From positions 1 through 61,103 of the forward strand of contig NZ_JAKSXW010000069.1 of the NCBI RefSeq assembly GCF_022829405.1: a stretch of DNA of 61,103 nucleotides, in the 5' to 3' direction. Of this stretch, positions 43,805 through 53,124 are shown piece by piece (the first letter of the stretch is position 1; every line of letters begins with the position of its first letter). Position numbers and translations under genes: made by a program. This DNA comes from Methylobacterium sp. J-076. GTDB taxonomy: Bacteria; Pseudomonadota; Alphaproteobacteria; Rhizobiales; Beijerinckiaceae. The notes beneath the pieces were generated by a model. The model made no database searches. It had not been told where the DNA came from and saw only the letters and a program-made list of their open reading frames with translations.

Positions 43805-44148
43805 GGCGGTCCATGACCATGCGCCTCATGAGCCCCGGGAGACTTTTGCGGATCGCCGCCGGCCTGCTGCCGATCGGCCTCGCCGCCTGCCAGGATCCCT
43901 ACCTCGCCCGCCGGGACACTCTCACGATCGGGAGCGGCGAAGCAGTCCACGCCAACATCGCCAAGCAGGTCATCGACCCGTGGCCCGCCCACGCGCAGCG
44001 GATCGAGCCGACCATGAACGGCGAGCGGGCGCAGCACGCGATGGAACGCTACCGCAACCCCGGCGCCGGGCCGGGTGCGGGGGCGCTCGCGCCCGTGCCG
44101 ATCGGCGCATCCGGCGTGCCGGCCGCCGCCGTGCCTACCCTCCGGTAG
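43801..44148 (+). CDS. Small Tad-locus lipoprotein
   Basis: 115 residues counted from GTG 43801 (overlapping the cpaC stop, GTGA), or 111 from ATG 43813. A lipobox ends IGLAAC. The mature part reads QDPYLARRDTLTIGSGEAVH, ANIAKQVIDPWPAHAQRIEP and ERAQHAMERYR. Proteins with this DPWP pattern occur next to Tad genes in Rhizobiales; their function is not defined. It occupies the place of cpaD, which is not found in the window. Confidence 0.75.
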   Translation: MRRSMTMRLMSPGRLLRIAAGLLPIGLAACQDPYLARRDTLTIGSGEAVHANIAKQVIDPWPAHAQRIEPTMNGERAQHAMERYRNPGAGPGAGALAPVPIGASGVPAAAVPTLR

Positions 44149-44149
44149 G

Positions 44150-44605
44150 ATGGCGGCGAGTCTCGCCGTCGATGGCGCTGTCGCGGCCCTGCTGGTCTGG
44201 ATCGCCCGCGAAGACGGCCTCCGCTTCCGCATCCCGAACCGCCTCGTCCTCGCCCTCGCGCTGGGGTTCCCGGCGGCATGCCTCATCCGCGGCCAGGCCA
44301 GCTTCGTCGTCCCGCATGGCCTGTTCGCCCTGGCCGCCCTCGCCGTGCTGTTCGCCGGGTTCGCGGCCGGGATCTGCGGTGGCGGGGACGCGAAGCTCCT
44401 GGCGACGGCGCTGCTCTGGATCGGACCCGAGAGCACCCTCGTCTTCGCCGTGCTGCTCCTTCCGGCCGTGGCCGCCTATGCGCTGGGAGGGCGCCTTGGC
44501 CTCCTGCCGGCCCGCCGCGAGGGCCGGCGCATGCGCATCCCGCTCGGCCCCTGCATCGCGCTCGCTTGGATTGGCGTGATAGGCCTCGGCCATCTCCTGC
44601 GGTGA
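44150..44605 (+). CDS. cpaA: Prepilin peptidase CpaA/TadV
   Basis: A 151-residue membrane peptidase with catalytic D22 (REDGLRFRIPN) and D80 in AGICGGGDAKLL (GxGD). Several hydrophobic helices. It processes the Flp pilin and probably the TadE/F pseudopilins. This is the second A24-type peptidase in the window; the first (18516-19115) serves the T2SS. Confidence 0.88.
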   Translation: MAASLAVDGAVAALLVWIAREDGLRFRIPNRLVLALALGFPAACLIRGQASFVVPHGLFALAALAVLFAGFAAGICGGGDAKLLATALLWIGPESTLVFAVLLLPAVAAYALGGRLGLLPARREGRRMRIPLGPCIALAWIGVIGLGHLLR

Positions 44606-44761
44606 GTGGCCGGAGGCTGCCGCCTTCGTCATCTGGAATGACGGCCGATGCGTCCTTCGGGCGATTGACGCAACCGAATTGTTAAGGGATCCTTACTGGA
44701 GAGTTCTGGCGAATGTTCCACTTTGGATCTTCGCTGCGTTCAGTACGAAAAGGGATCGACC

Positions 44762-44953
44762 ATGCGTGTCTTGCTTCAGCGTTTCTGGCGGGATCAGGAT
44801 GGCGCGGCGATGGTGGAATACGCGCTGCTCGTGGCTCTGATCGCCCTCGTCGCCATTGTCGGCGTCTCGGCCACCGGCACGAGCATCAACGCGCAGTTCG
44901 CCAAGATCAGCTGCAAGATCAGCACCCCGACCGCACCTTGTGACCAGCCGTGA
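44762..44953 (+). CDS. flp: Flp-family type IVb pilin
   Basis: A 63-residue pilin. Short leader RFWRDQDG, cleavage after G14, then AAMVEYALLVALIALVAIVG with the type IVb Glu-Tyr at +5/+6, and a very short C-terminus with two Cys (KISCKISTPTAPC) that may form a disulfide. ATG 44762 follows AAAGGGA. It is the main subunit of the Flp fibre. Confidence 0.92.
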   Translation: MRVLLQRFWRDQDGAAMVEYALLVALIALVAIVGVSATGTSINAQFAKISCKISTPTAPCDQP

Positions 44954-45912
44954 GGTTCGCGCCCAGGGTCTCGCTGCTGGTCTCGCTGCTGTGCGGGCTG
45001 TGTGCGGTGCTCCTGGCGCGTGGCCTGACGTCCGGTGGCGCCGATTCCGGCCCGTCGCGGACCATCGTCGTCGCGAAGGCGCCGATCCCGCCGGGGATGC
45101 CGCTCACCCGTGAGAACCTGCGTGAGATCCGTTGGCACGGTACTGAAGCGCTGCCCGGATCCTTTGCCCATGTCGATGACCTGATCCGGGACGGACGCCG
45201 CCTCGCGTTGGCGAGCCTCCAGCGCGATGAGCCGGTCCTCTCCGGCCGCGTCACCGCCCCCAACCAGCGGGCCACGCTCTCGACCCAGCTCGATTATGGG
45301 ATGCGGGCGGTCGCCGTCCGCGTCGATGAAATCCGGGGTGTGGCGGGGTTCGTCCTGCCGGGCGACAGGGTCGATCTCGTCCTGACGCGCGGCGAGGGCG
45401 GATCCGGCGGGGACGCCAAGGCCTATGCCGACCTGCTCCTCCAGAACGCCAAGGTCCTGGCCGTCGATCAGATCGCGGCCGAGGGGCAGGAAAAGCCCAC
45501 GGTGGCGCGGGTGGTGACTCTCGAACTGACCCAGATGGAGGCGCAGAAAGTCGTCCTCGCCCAGGGAATCGGCCGGCTGTCGCTGATCCTGCGGCAGGCG
45601 GGCGAGGTTGGCGGCGATCCGCCCCTGCGCGTCACGGCGAGCGACCTCGGGCCGGATGCCGCAGCCGAACGCGACCGCCTCGCCGAGATGGAAAAGCAGC
45701 TCGAGAGCATGAGGAAGGCGACCGCCGAGGCCGAGCGCCGGGACGCCCAGCGGCTGGCCGAGGTCGAGGCTCGGATGCGCCAGAGCCTCGACAAGCCGAT
45801 GCCCAGCTTCGCCCCGCCGCCGCCCCCGAAGGCCACGACGCCGAGTTCCATCGTCAACGTGATCCGCAACGGCTCGAAGACCGAGCAGTACAACGTTGCG
45901 GCGGAACGCTGA
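44950..45912 (+). CDS. cpaB: Flp pilus assembly protein CpaB/RcpC
   Basis: A 320-residue protein. One N-terminal membrane helix (VSLLVSLLCGLCAVLLARGL), an SAF domain (IVVAKAPIPPGMPLTRENLR) and the RcpC/CpaB domain (GMRAVAVRVDEIRGVAGFVL, PGDRVDLVLT). A coiled-coil-like segment (residues about 235-280) and a Pro-rich stretch near the C-terminus follow. GTG 44950 overlaps the pilin stop (GTGA). Confidence 0.9.
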   Translation: MRFAPRVSLLVSLLCGLCAVLLARGLTSGGADSGPSRTIVVAKAPIPPGMPLTRENLREIRWHGTEALPGSFAHVDDLIRDGRRLALASLQRDEPVLSGRVTAPNQRATLSTQLDYGMRAVAVRVDEIRGVAGFVLPGDRVDLVLTRGEGGSGGDAKAYADLLLQNAKVLAVDQIAAEGQEKPTVARVVTLELTQMEAQKVVLAQGIGRLSLILRQAGEVGGDPPLRVTASDLGPDAAAERDRLAEMEKQLESMRKATAEAERRDAQRLAEVEARMRQSLDKPMPSFAPPPPPKATTPSSIVNVIRNGSKTEQYNVAAER

Positions 45913-45953
45913 GACGATCGGGCGGTCGGTCGCGCAAACGAGGTAAGCAGAGC

Positions 45954-47111
45954 GTGCGGTCTTTCATTGTGGGCCTCGATCCCGGCGAGGTCGCGCGCCT
46001 CGCGCGGCTGTCGGCAGCCATTGGCTTTCCGGTCGGCGTTCTGCCGGGCCTTGACGCCCTGCGCCTGGAGCTGGCCCGGCCTGGTGTGGGCCGCACCCTT
46101 GTGCTCCTGGCGGATCCGAGCCTGACACGAGATGCGGTCCGGCTGGCGGTGGAGCACGGGGATGTCGCCTTCATCGTCGTCGTCGCCAACACGATCTCAC
46201 CGGACGACTACAAGGCCCTCGTACGCACGGGAGCAGGCGAGTGGATCCAATGGGGGAGCTGCGAGGCCGAACTCGCAGACCTCGTCAAGCGGTTCGCCGC
46301 CCCCGCCCATGCCGGAAACGGGGCCCGCATCGTCACTTTCGCGCCGAGCAAGGGCGGGGTCGGCAACACGTCCCTCGTCGCCGAGATGGGCGTCCTGCTG
46401 TCCGGCCCTAAGGCGGCTGGCGGGCGCTTGGGATCCAGGGTCGCTGTCCTCGACCTCAACTTCCAGGGGGGCACCCTCGCCGACACCCTCGCAGTTGAGC
46501 CGCGCTTCGACCTCGCCGAGGTCGCCGGCCGGCCGGAGCGCCTGGACGAGCAGTTGGCCGAGGTGTTCCTCAGTCGCTACGGGGACCGGCTCGACGTGTT
46601 CGCGCCGCCGTCCCGGCCGGTGATGCTGGACGACATCGCCCCAAATCTTGTCTTCACCTTCATCGATACGATCAGCCCGCGCTACGACCTTGTGCTGGTC
46701 GATCTGCCATCCGTGGCCCTGGGCTGGACTGAGACCCTGATCGAGGGATCGGACGCGGTAGTGGTGACGGGCATCGCGACGGTGCCGGGGCTCCGGCGGC
46801 TGTGCGACCGGCTATCTCGTATTGACGACCTCTCTACGCCTGCCCGCCGCCTCGCCGTGGTCAACCAAGCCGAGACCGACATGATGGGCCGGTTCGTCCG
46901 GAGAGCGGAGGTCGACCGGCTCCTCGCAGGGCGAGACAACCTCCTCGTCCGGCGCGACTGCGCTGGCATGGAGACGGCCGCCAATTCCGGCCAGCCCCTG
47001 GTCGAGACCGCCCCTGACGGCCGCCTCGGCCGCGACATCCGGCGCATCGCCAAGTGGATCGAGGCGGTCGCCGCCCGGCCTGCCGAATCTGCGAGGGAGA
47101 GCGCCGCGTGA
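45954..47111 (+). CDS. cpaE: Pilus assembly protein CpaE/TadZ
   Basis: A 385-residue protein with a receiver-like N-terminus (LVLLADPSLTRDAVRLAVEH) lacking a clear phospho-acceptor pattern, then a MinD/ParA-type ATPase domain: IVTFAPSKGGVGNTSLVAEM (deviant Walker A, K133), VAVLDLNFQGGTLADTLAVE and YDLVLVDLPS. TadZ proteins position the pilus at the cell pole. Start GTG 45954, about 40 bases after cpaB. Confidence 0.9.
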   Translation: MRSFIVGLDPGEVARLARLSAAIGFPVGVLPGLDALRLELARPGVGRTLVLLADPSLTRDAVRLAVEHGDVAFIVVVANTISPDDYKALVRTGAGEWIQWGSCEAELADLVKRFAAPAHAGNGARIVTFAPSKGGVGNTSLVAEMGVLLSGPKAAGGRLGSRVAVLDLNFQGGTLADTLAVEPRFDLAEVAGRPERLDEQLAEVFLSRYGDRLDVFAPPSRPVMLDDIAPNLVFTFIDTISPRYDLVLVDLPSVALGWTETLIEGSDAVVVTGIATVPGLRRLCDRLSRIDDLSTPARRLAVVNQAETDMMGRFVRRAEVDRLLAGRDNLLVRRDCAGMETAANSGQPLVETAPDGRLGRDIRRIAKWIEAVAARPAESARESAA

Positions 47112-48583
47112 GTCGGACCCTGTCGGATCGATGGCGCAGCCCCGCCCGCCCGGCCCCGGTGCCGGAGGCGGTCCCCCAGGATGAGGCCCAGCGGGAGCCC
47201 CCAGAGCGGGCTCCGGAGTGGCCGGACCCACCCGGTGGGCTGGCCAGCCGTGGACCGGTCCAAACGCCCGTGCCCCAGCTGCGTCCGGCCGCGCCGCCGC
47301 CGGCCACGCCCAGCACCGCCCTGGTTGATGCCAAGGTGCGGCTTCACGGCCGGATCATCGACGAGTTCAACCTCGCCCTGATCGACAAACTCTCCCCGGA
47401 GGATCTCGCCAAGCAGGTGGCGCGCTACGTCGCCGACTACGCGGCCCGCGAGCGCCTGACCCTGAACCAGCGGGAACTCGAAGCCTTCGCCCTGGAGATC
47501 GTCGATGAGATGATCGGCCTCGGGCCGATCGAGCCCCTGCTCAAGGATCCGAGCATCACCGACATCCTCATCAACGCGCACATGTCGGTGTTCGTGGAGC
47601 GATCCGGCCAGCTTCAGCAGAGCCCGGTGCGGTTCAAGGACGAGGCGCATCTCCTGCGCATCATCAACAAGATGGTCGCCGCCGTCGGCCGCCGGGTCGA
47701 TGAATCCTCGCCGATGGTCGATGCCCGCCTGCCAGACGGCTCCCGCGTCAACGTCGCCATCCGCCCCGTGGCCGTCGATGGCCCGCTGGTCTCCATCCGC
47801 AAGTTCGCCAAGAAGCCGATCTCGATGGAACGGCTTGTGGAACTGGGGGCACTCCGCCCCCTGATGGCCGACCTGCTCAGGGCCGCCGTGCGCGGGCGGA
47901 TCTCGCTGCTCGTCTCCGGAGGGACCGGCTCGGGCAAGACGACGATGCTGAATGCCCTGTCGTCGTATATCCCGTCGAACGAGCGGCTGATCACCATCGA
48001 GGACGCCGCCGAACTGCAACTGCAGCAACCGCATGTCGCTCGCCTCGAGACCCGGCCTCCCTCGGTGGAGGGGCGGGGGGAGATCCGCCAGCGCGAACTC
48101 CTGAAGAACGCGTTGCGGATGCGTCCGGACCGGATCATCCTCGGCGAGTGCCGGGGCGAGGAAGCCTTCGACATGCTTCAGGCTATGAACACCGGCCACG
48201 AGGGGTCGATGACCACAATCCACGCCAACGCCCCGCGAGACGCCCTGTCGCGGATCGAGCAGATGGTGGGGATGGCCGCCGCCAACATGTCGCTGCCCTC
48301 GATCCGGGGGCAGATCGCCTCCGGGATTCAACTTGTCCTGCAATTGCAACGTATGGCCGACGGCAAGCGCCGGGTGACGTCCATCGCCGAGATCACCGGG
48401 ATGGAGGGCGACATCATCCAAATGCAGGAACTGTATCACTTCGCGCGGGAGGGGGTCGATGAGGCAGGCGCCATCCAGGGCCGCTTCAAGGCGACGGGCG
48501 TCCGGCCCCGGCTGCTGACGGAGCTGCGCTCCCAGGGCGTTGACATGCCGGCACACGCCTTCGACCCCCGGACGATCCTTTGA
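47108..48583 (+). CDS. cpaF: Tad pilus ATPase CpaF/TadA
   Basis: A 491-residue type II/IV secretion ATPase. A Pro-rich N-terminus (about 75 residues) precedes KVRLHGRIIDEFNLALIDKL, Walker A GGTGSGKTT (K277), the Asp box (ITIEDAAELQL), Walker B (RPDRIILGECRGEEAFDMLQ) and His box (GSMTTIHANAPRDALSRIEQ). All motifs intact. It powers Flp extension. GTG 47108 overlaps the cpaE stop (GTGA). Confidence 0.95.
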   Translation: MSRTLSDRWRSPARPAPVPEAVPQDEAQREPPERAPEWPDPPGGLASRGPVQTPVPQLRPAAPPPATPSTALVDAKVRLHGRIIDEFNLALIDKLSPEDLAKQVARYVADYAARERLTLNQRELEAFALEIVDEMIGLGPIEPLLKDPSITDILINAHMSVFVERSGQLQQSPVRFKDEAHLLRIINKMVAAVGRRVDESSPMVDARLPDGSRVNVAIRPVAVDGPLVSIRKFAKKPISMERLVELGALRPLMADLLRAAVRGRISLLVSGGTGSGKTTMLNALSSYIPSNERLITIEDAAELQLQQPHVARLETRPPSVEGRGEIRQRELLKNALRMRPDRIILGECRGEEAFDMLQAMNTGHEGSMTTIHANAPRDALSRIEQMVGMAAANMSLPSIRGQIASGIQLVLQLQRMADGKRRVTSIAEITGMEGDIIQMQELYHFAREGVDEAGAIQGRFKATGVRPRLLTELRSQGVDMPAHAFDPRTIL

Positions 48584-48614
48584 GCCCGGCGCCGGCTAGG
48601 ACAGGGCGGGTCCG

Positions 48615-49553
48615 ATGAGCGACCAGTGGCTCATCTCCCTCGCCATCTTCGTCCTCGTGGCGCTGGCGGCGCATCAGGGACAGGCCGGTCTTGCGACCTA
48701 TCTCGGACAGAGGCGGCGGACGGCCGACCGACTGCGGACGCTGGCCGGCGAGGAGGCCGGCACCCCCGCGATCGACTTGCGGCGCCGCCTTCGGGGCGGG
48801 AGCAGCCCGGTGTCGCGGTGGCTCGCCCGCTTGGTCGTGCAGTCGGGCACGACGCGCTCGCCTGCCGCCCTCTTCGCGATGGCGGCGGGACTCGGCCTCG
48901 TCCTGTTCCTCGTCCTGCCGGGGGCGGCGCACTGGTCCTACCGCCTCCTGCTTGCCCTGCTCCTCGGCGGCGTCGCCGTGATCGCCTCCTTGCGGATCAT
49001 GCGCCACCGGAGGATCGCCCGCTTTGGCGATTCCCTGCCGGAGATCCTCGACATCATCACCCGTAGCCTGCGCGCGGGACATCCCCTCCCGGTGTCGCTC
49101 GCCCTCGTAGCGCGCGAGACGACAGCGCCCGCCGGGCCGGAATTCGCCCTGCTCGTCGATGAGATCAGCTATGGGCGCAGTGTCCCGGAGGCGTTGGAAC
49201 ACCTCTACCAGCGGGTGGGATACCCGGAACTGCGCTTCGTCGTGGCCGCCGTCTCCATCGGCCAGCAGACCGGGGGCAACCTCGGGGAGATCCTGGCCCG
49301 CCTCTCCCGGACCCTGAGGGAGCGGCAGCGGCTCGTGCGCAAGGTGCGGGCGCTCTCCGCCGAGGGCCGGTTCAGCGGCATCGCCCTGAGCATCCTGCCG
49401 GTCGCGCTGTTCGCCCTGATCAACCTCGTGAGCCCCGCCTACTACGCCGAGTTCTGGGCCAGCCCCGCGTCGGGCAAGATCCTCGCCGTTTCCCTGGCCC
49501 TGATGGTAGCCGGGAACGTGGTGATCCTCCGCCTCGTGAACTTGAAGGTCTAG
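48615..49553 (+). CDS. tadB: Tad inner-membrane protein TadB
   Basis: A 312-residue T2SSF-domain membrane protein. N-terminal helix (WLISLAIFVLVALAAH), a central T2SSF domain (FGDSLPEILDIITRSLRAGH, QQTGGNLGEILARLSRTLRE) and two C-terminal helices (LSILPVALFALINLV; LAVSLALMVAGNVVIL). With TadC it forms the platform, corresponding to one half of GspF. Confidence 0.92.
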   Translation: MSDQWLISLAIFVLVALAAHQGQAGLATYLGQRRRTADRLRTLAGEEAGTPAIDLRRRLRGGSSPVSRWLARLVVQSGTTRSPAALFAMAAGLGLVLFLVLPGAAHWSYRLLLALLLGGVAVIASLRIMRHRRIARFGDSLPEILDIITRSLRAGHPLPVSLALVARETTAPAGPEFALLVDEISYGRSVPEALEHLYQRVGYPELRFVVAAVSIGQQTGGNLGEILARLSRTLRERQRLVRKVRALSAEGRFSGIALSILPVALFALINLVSPAYYAEFWASPASGKILAVSLALMVAGNVVILRLVNLKV

Positions 49554-49558
49554 CCGCG

Positions 49559-50452
49559 ATGGGCAGCCTTCTCATCACCCTCCTGGCCTTCGCCGCCGGC
49601 ACCCTCCTGGCCCTGGGAGGGCAACGGCTGGTGGCGCAGCGCGACCGGGTGCGCCGCCGCTTCGGCTCGCTGAACATGAGGGGGGCGCCTCCGGCGGCGG
49701 CGGCGCGGCGCCCCATCCTCGATGCGAACCGGTTCGGCCTCGACGGCGAGGCTCAGCGAACCCTGCGCGTCGCGCTGATGCGGGCGGGCTACTTCGACGC
49801 CTCCGCCGTGGCGACCTACACCCTGGCACGGCTCGCGGCCCTCGTCGCCCTGCCGCTCCTCGGCCTCGGGCTCGGGGCGATCCTGCTGCCGGTCTTCGGG
49901 CCGACGGAGAAGGCCGCGCTGGCTGCCGCGCTCCTCGCCATCGCCTACGTCCTACCTCAATCCTGGCTGAGCCGCCGCCGCCGGACCCTGGAGGTCCGCT
50001 ACCGCCTGACGTTTCCCGATTTCATCGACATGCTGGTCGTCTGCATCAATGCTGGATTGAGCCTCGAAGCGGCCCTCCAGCGGGCGTCGGCCGAGTTGCG
50101 CGGCGGAGACGCGGAGTTCCGCGCCAACCTCGACCTGATGGGGAACGAGATGCGCGCCGGAAAGAGCACCGGCGAGGCGCTGAAGGCCCTAGCCGACCGC
50201 CTGTCGATCCGGGAGGCCGGTGCCTTCGCCGGCCTCCTGCAGCAGACCATCGAACTAGGCACCGACCTGACCCAGGCCCTCACCGTGTTCTCCGACGAGA
50301 TGCGCGACCGGCGGATGTCGGCGGCGGAGGAGCGCGCCGCCGCACTGCCGCCGAAGCTGACCCTCCCCCTCGGCCTGCTGATCTTCCCCGTGGTCCTGAT
50401 CGTTGTTCTTGCACCCGCCATGATGCGCATCATCAGCGTCATCGGGCGCTGA
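49559..50452 (+). CDS. tadC: Tad inner-membrane protein TadC
   Basis: A 297-residue T2SSF-domain protein. Helices at the N-terminus (LLITLLAFAAGTLLALG), the middle and the C-terminus (LTLPLGLLIFPVVLIVVLAP), with the T2SSF core FPDFIDMLVVCINAGLSLEA and REAGAFAGLLQQTIELGTDL. Five bases after tadB; partner of TadB in the Flp platform. Confidence 0.92.
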   Translation: MGSLLITLLAFAAGTLLALGGQRLVAQRDRVRRRFGSLNMRGAPPAAAARRPILDANRFGLDGEAQRTLRVALMRAGYFDASAVATYTLARLAALVALPLLGLGLGAILLPVFGPTEKAALAAALLAIAYVLPQSWLSRRRRTLEVRYRLTFPDFIDMLVVCINAGLSLEAALQRASAELRGGDAEFRANLDLMGNEMRAGKSTGEALKALADRLSIREAGAFAGLLQQTIELGTDLTQALTVFSDEMRDRRMSAAEERAAALPPKLTLPLGLLIFPVVLIVVLAPAMMRIISVIGR

Positions 50453-50463
50453 GGGAGAACGGC

Positions 50464-50922
50464 GTGGCACGGCAGCGGCGGATCGAGGGCGGAGCGGCGG
50501 CGACATCCCTGGCGGCGTGCGAGGATGGCGCGGCGATCCTCGAATTCGTCCTCGTGCTGCCGATCATGCTGGTCCTCCTAGGCGGGGCCTTTGAACTCGG
50601 CCGCATCCTCCTCGTGGATGCCGCCCTCGAAGCGGGGGTGCGGGGCGGCGCCCGCTACCTTGCCCGGGTCGCGGACCCGTTCTGCAACCCGGGATGCTCG
50701 CCGGGGGCGGCCCATGCGATGAGCCTGGCCCGGGACAGGATCTTCGAGAACACCCGCCTCGCCCCCTCGCGCCTGCGGGTCGAGACCCTGGCGGATGCCG
50801 GGCCGGGCCATGTCGGGCTCAGGGCGGAAGCGGATGTATCCGTGGACTTGTTGGGCTGGGCTGGGCTCTCGCCGACGATCCGCCTATCCGCGACCCATTG
50901 GGAAAGTCACGTCGGTGAGTAA
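50464..50922 (+). CDS. tadE: TadE-like pilus protein
   Basis: A 152-residue pseudopilin-type protein: ACEDGAAILEFVLVLPIMLV carries the TadE-type leader with Glu, and one hydrophobic helix follows. The mature part has paired Cys (CNPGC) and a beta-rich end. GTG 50464 with GAGGGAG upstream. Likely a minor pilin modulating Flp assembly. Confidence 0.85.
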   Translation: MARQRRIEGGAAATSLAACEDGAAILEFVLVLPIMLVLLGGAFELGRILLVDAALEAGVRGGARYLARVADPFCNPGCSPGAAHAMSLARDRIFENTRLAPSRLRVETLADAGPGHVGLRAEADVSVDLLGWAGLSPTIRLSATHWESHVGE

Positions 50923-51538
50923 GCGACCGGTGCGGGCGTTCGCGGCCCTGCGCGACGAGTCCGGGGCAGCCCTGATCGAGGCCGCGCTGATTCTCCCGGT
51001 GCTCTTGCTCCTCGTCTTCGCCGTGGTGGAGATCAGCCTCTACCTTTGGAACGCCGAACTGGCGGCGAAGGCGGTGCAGCTCGGCCTGCGCCGGGCGATC
51101 GTGACCGACGCGGTGGCCTGGGGGCCCGGCCTCGATCCGGGGGAGAGCGCCGGCTACTGGGACGGGCTGACCCCCGGCCTGCGCTGCGCCTCGGCGGACC
51201 GGAGCCCCTGTCCCCGCTTCACCGTGACTTGTGTTCTCGCCGGCTCCTGTGCGTGCCGGGGAGATGCGTGCCGCTTCACTCCGGTCCCGGCGCACGGAGC
51301 GCCGATCCTGGCGGCGATGCGGGCCGTCCTGCCCGGGATCGGCCCCGGAAACGTCGAGATCACCTACGCCACCAACGGCCTCGGCTATGTCGGCCACCCT
51401 GCTCCGGTGCCGGTGAACGTCACCCTGCGCCTCGTCGGCTACGACTACACCCCCCTGTTCCTCGGGGGTCTGTTCGGAGGCCGGATGCCGCTGCGCGCCG
51501 CCGCGACCCTACCGAGCGAGGGGCTCTTGACCCAGTGA
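50915..51538 (+). CDS. tadF: TadE/TadF-like pilus protein
   Basis: A 207-residue second TadE-type protein: RDESGAALIEAALILPVLLL, then VFAVVEISLYLWNAELAAKA. Cys-rich middle (CVLAGSCACRGDAC, six to eight Cys in all), probably disulfide-linked. GTG 50915 overlaps the end of tadE; the longer frame from 50795 is shadow sequence. Confidence 0.83.
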   Translation: MSKRPVRAFAALRDESGAALIEAALILPVLLLLVFAVVEISLYLWNAELAAKAVQLGLRRAIVTDAVAWGPGLDPGESAGYWDGLTPGLRCASADRSPCPRFTVTCVLAGSCACRGDACRFTPVPAHGAPILAAMRAVLPGIGPGNVEITYATNGLGYVGHPAPVPVNVTLRLVGYDYTPLFLGGLFGGRMPLRAAATLPSEGLLTQ

Positions 51539-53001
51539 GCGCGCCGCGCCCGATCCGACCCTTACGGCGGATGGCCCGGGACGAGGGCGGCTTCGTCCTC
51601 GTCTTCTACGCCATCTGCATCCCGGTGCTCCTCGGTCTCGTCGGCCTCGTGATCGACGGTGGCCGGCTGATGGGGCTCGACGCGCAGACCGCGTCCTTCG
51701 CGGACGCGGCGGCACTGGCCGCCGCCGCGCGACTCGACCGGACCCCGGAGGCGATTCCCGCCGCCCGCGCCGCCGCCCTCGCTCTTCGGAACAGGCCGTC
51801 CTTCGCCGAGGCCGGCGGCAACCGGCTGTCCTTCAGGTTCGCGGCGCGGTTGTCCGACCTCGTAAACCCGTCCTACAGCCTGCCCGACCGGGCGGGGGCC
51901 GAGGCCGTCTATGTCGAGGCGACGACGGCCGAGACCTCGCTCACCGGGATCCTCCTCGCCCTCGTCGGGGCGCAGGTCGTCCCGGTGCGGCGCCGGGCGG
52001 TGGCGGAATCGCAATACTACGCCTGCGACGTGACGCCGGCGGTCCTGTGCCATCCCGATCCTGCGACCTTCGCCGCGACGGCGCGGCCCGGACGGCAATA
52101 CCGCCTAACCATGGACGGCAACCGGGTGGCGGGCTCCATAGCCCTCCTCGACCGGCCGGGCGTGGCCGGCGACAGACAGAGCCTGCGCGACCTGGCGGGG
52201 GACCAGCCGGCCTTCTGCTACGCCGAGGGGGTCCGGTTGCGCACGACCGTCGCGCCCTCGGAGTTCGACGATGCGCTGAACGTGCGGTTCGACCGCTATC
52301 AGGGCCGGGCGGGCCCCGTATCCCCCGATCTCGCGGTGTATCCCCCCGCGCCGAACGTCATCAAGGGCAGGGCCTACGAGAGCTGCGCCTCGCCGCTGAA
52401 CCTCTACGACACCATGCCGCCCTTCGCGCTTCCCCGGGATTCGGCCTTCTACGGGCTGTCCCCCACCGGCCCCTGGGACAAGGGCACGGGCGACTGGCGC
52501 ATCGCCCCCGCCCTCACCGGCCTCGGCGCGGGGACGGCCCTCGACGAATACCTCTTCTGGAACCATGCCGATAAGGGCACCAACGTGCAGGCCCACCTTC
52601 GGGACGCCGGGACGCGCTGGGACCTGTACCTGACCGAACTGGGGCTGGACCCGACCAGAGAGGCGGTCCCCGTCGACACGCGGGGATACGCGGCGGCGGC
52701 GACGATGCCCACTGGCGGCCCTTTCAACAGTCCGGCGAGGGAACGGGCAGCCCCGTTCTGCTACGCCGGCACCCACCCTATGACGGCGGCCCGTCGGCGG
52801 ATCCTGTACCTCTCCGTCGCCGATTGCGACGCCTTTCCGGGCGCGGCGACCGCGATGAACCTTTCCAGGCGCGTGGCCAAGTTCTTCCTGACGGAACCCT
52901 CGAACCTCGGCGCGGTGCTGGCCGAGTTCGTCGGCATGCTGACCCCTGTCCGCGACGACGGCAAATTCCGTCACGTCGTCCAGCTCGTGCGGACGGATTA
53001 G
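51535..53001 (+). CDS. tadG: TadG-like pilus protein
   Basis: A 488-residue protein starting at GTG 51535 (overlapping the tadF stop) or ATG 51571. It has the Tad leader MARDEGGFVLVFYAICIPVL with a hydrophobic helix and GGRLMGLDAQTASFADAAAL, the conserved TadE/G N-terminus. The large C-terminal part lacks a recognisable von Willebrand A metal site and contains several Cys. It anchors the complex in the envelope. Last pilus gene of the operon. Confidence 0.85.
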   Translation: MSAPRPIRPLRRMARDEGGFVLVFYAICIPVLLGLVGLVIDGGRLMGLDAQTASFADAAALAAAARLDRTPEAIPAARAAALALRNRPSFAEAGGNRLSFRFAARLSDLVNPSYSLPDRAGAEAVYVEATTAETSLTGILLALVGAQVVPVRRRAVAESQYYACDVTPAVLCHPDPATFAATARPGRQYRLTMDGNRVAGSIALLDRPGVAGDRQSLRDLAGDQPAFCYAEGVRLRTTVAPSEFDDALNVRFDRYQGRAGPVSPDLAVYPPAPNVIKGRAYESCASPLNLYDTMPPFALPRDSAFYGLSPTGPWDKGTGDWRIAPALTGLGAGTALDEYLFWNHADKGTNVQAHLRDAGTRWDLYLTELGLDPTREAVPVDTRGYAAAATMPTGGPFNSPARERAAPFCYAGTHPMTAARRRILYLSVADCDAFPGAATAMNLSRRVAKFFLTEPSNLGAVLAEFVGMLTPVRDDGKFRHVVQLVRTD

Positions 53002-53124
53002 CGGGCCGCAGGTAATACGACCCCTGGTCGCCCATAAAATAATTAACCTTGCTGAAACCTTCCGAAAGGCTCGACCGTATCATTCAAAGCGCTGATATGG
53101 CGCGGGAACGAGAGGACACAAAAA

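Noticed and set aside
46682..48556. Minus-strand 624-residue open frame
   Set aside because: Antisense shadow of cpaE and cpaF caused by high GC; no recognisable motif.
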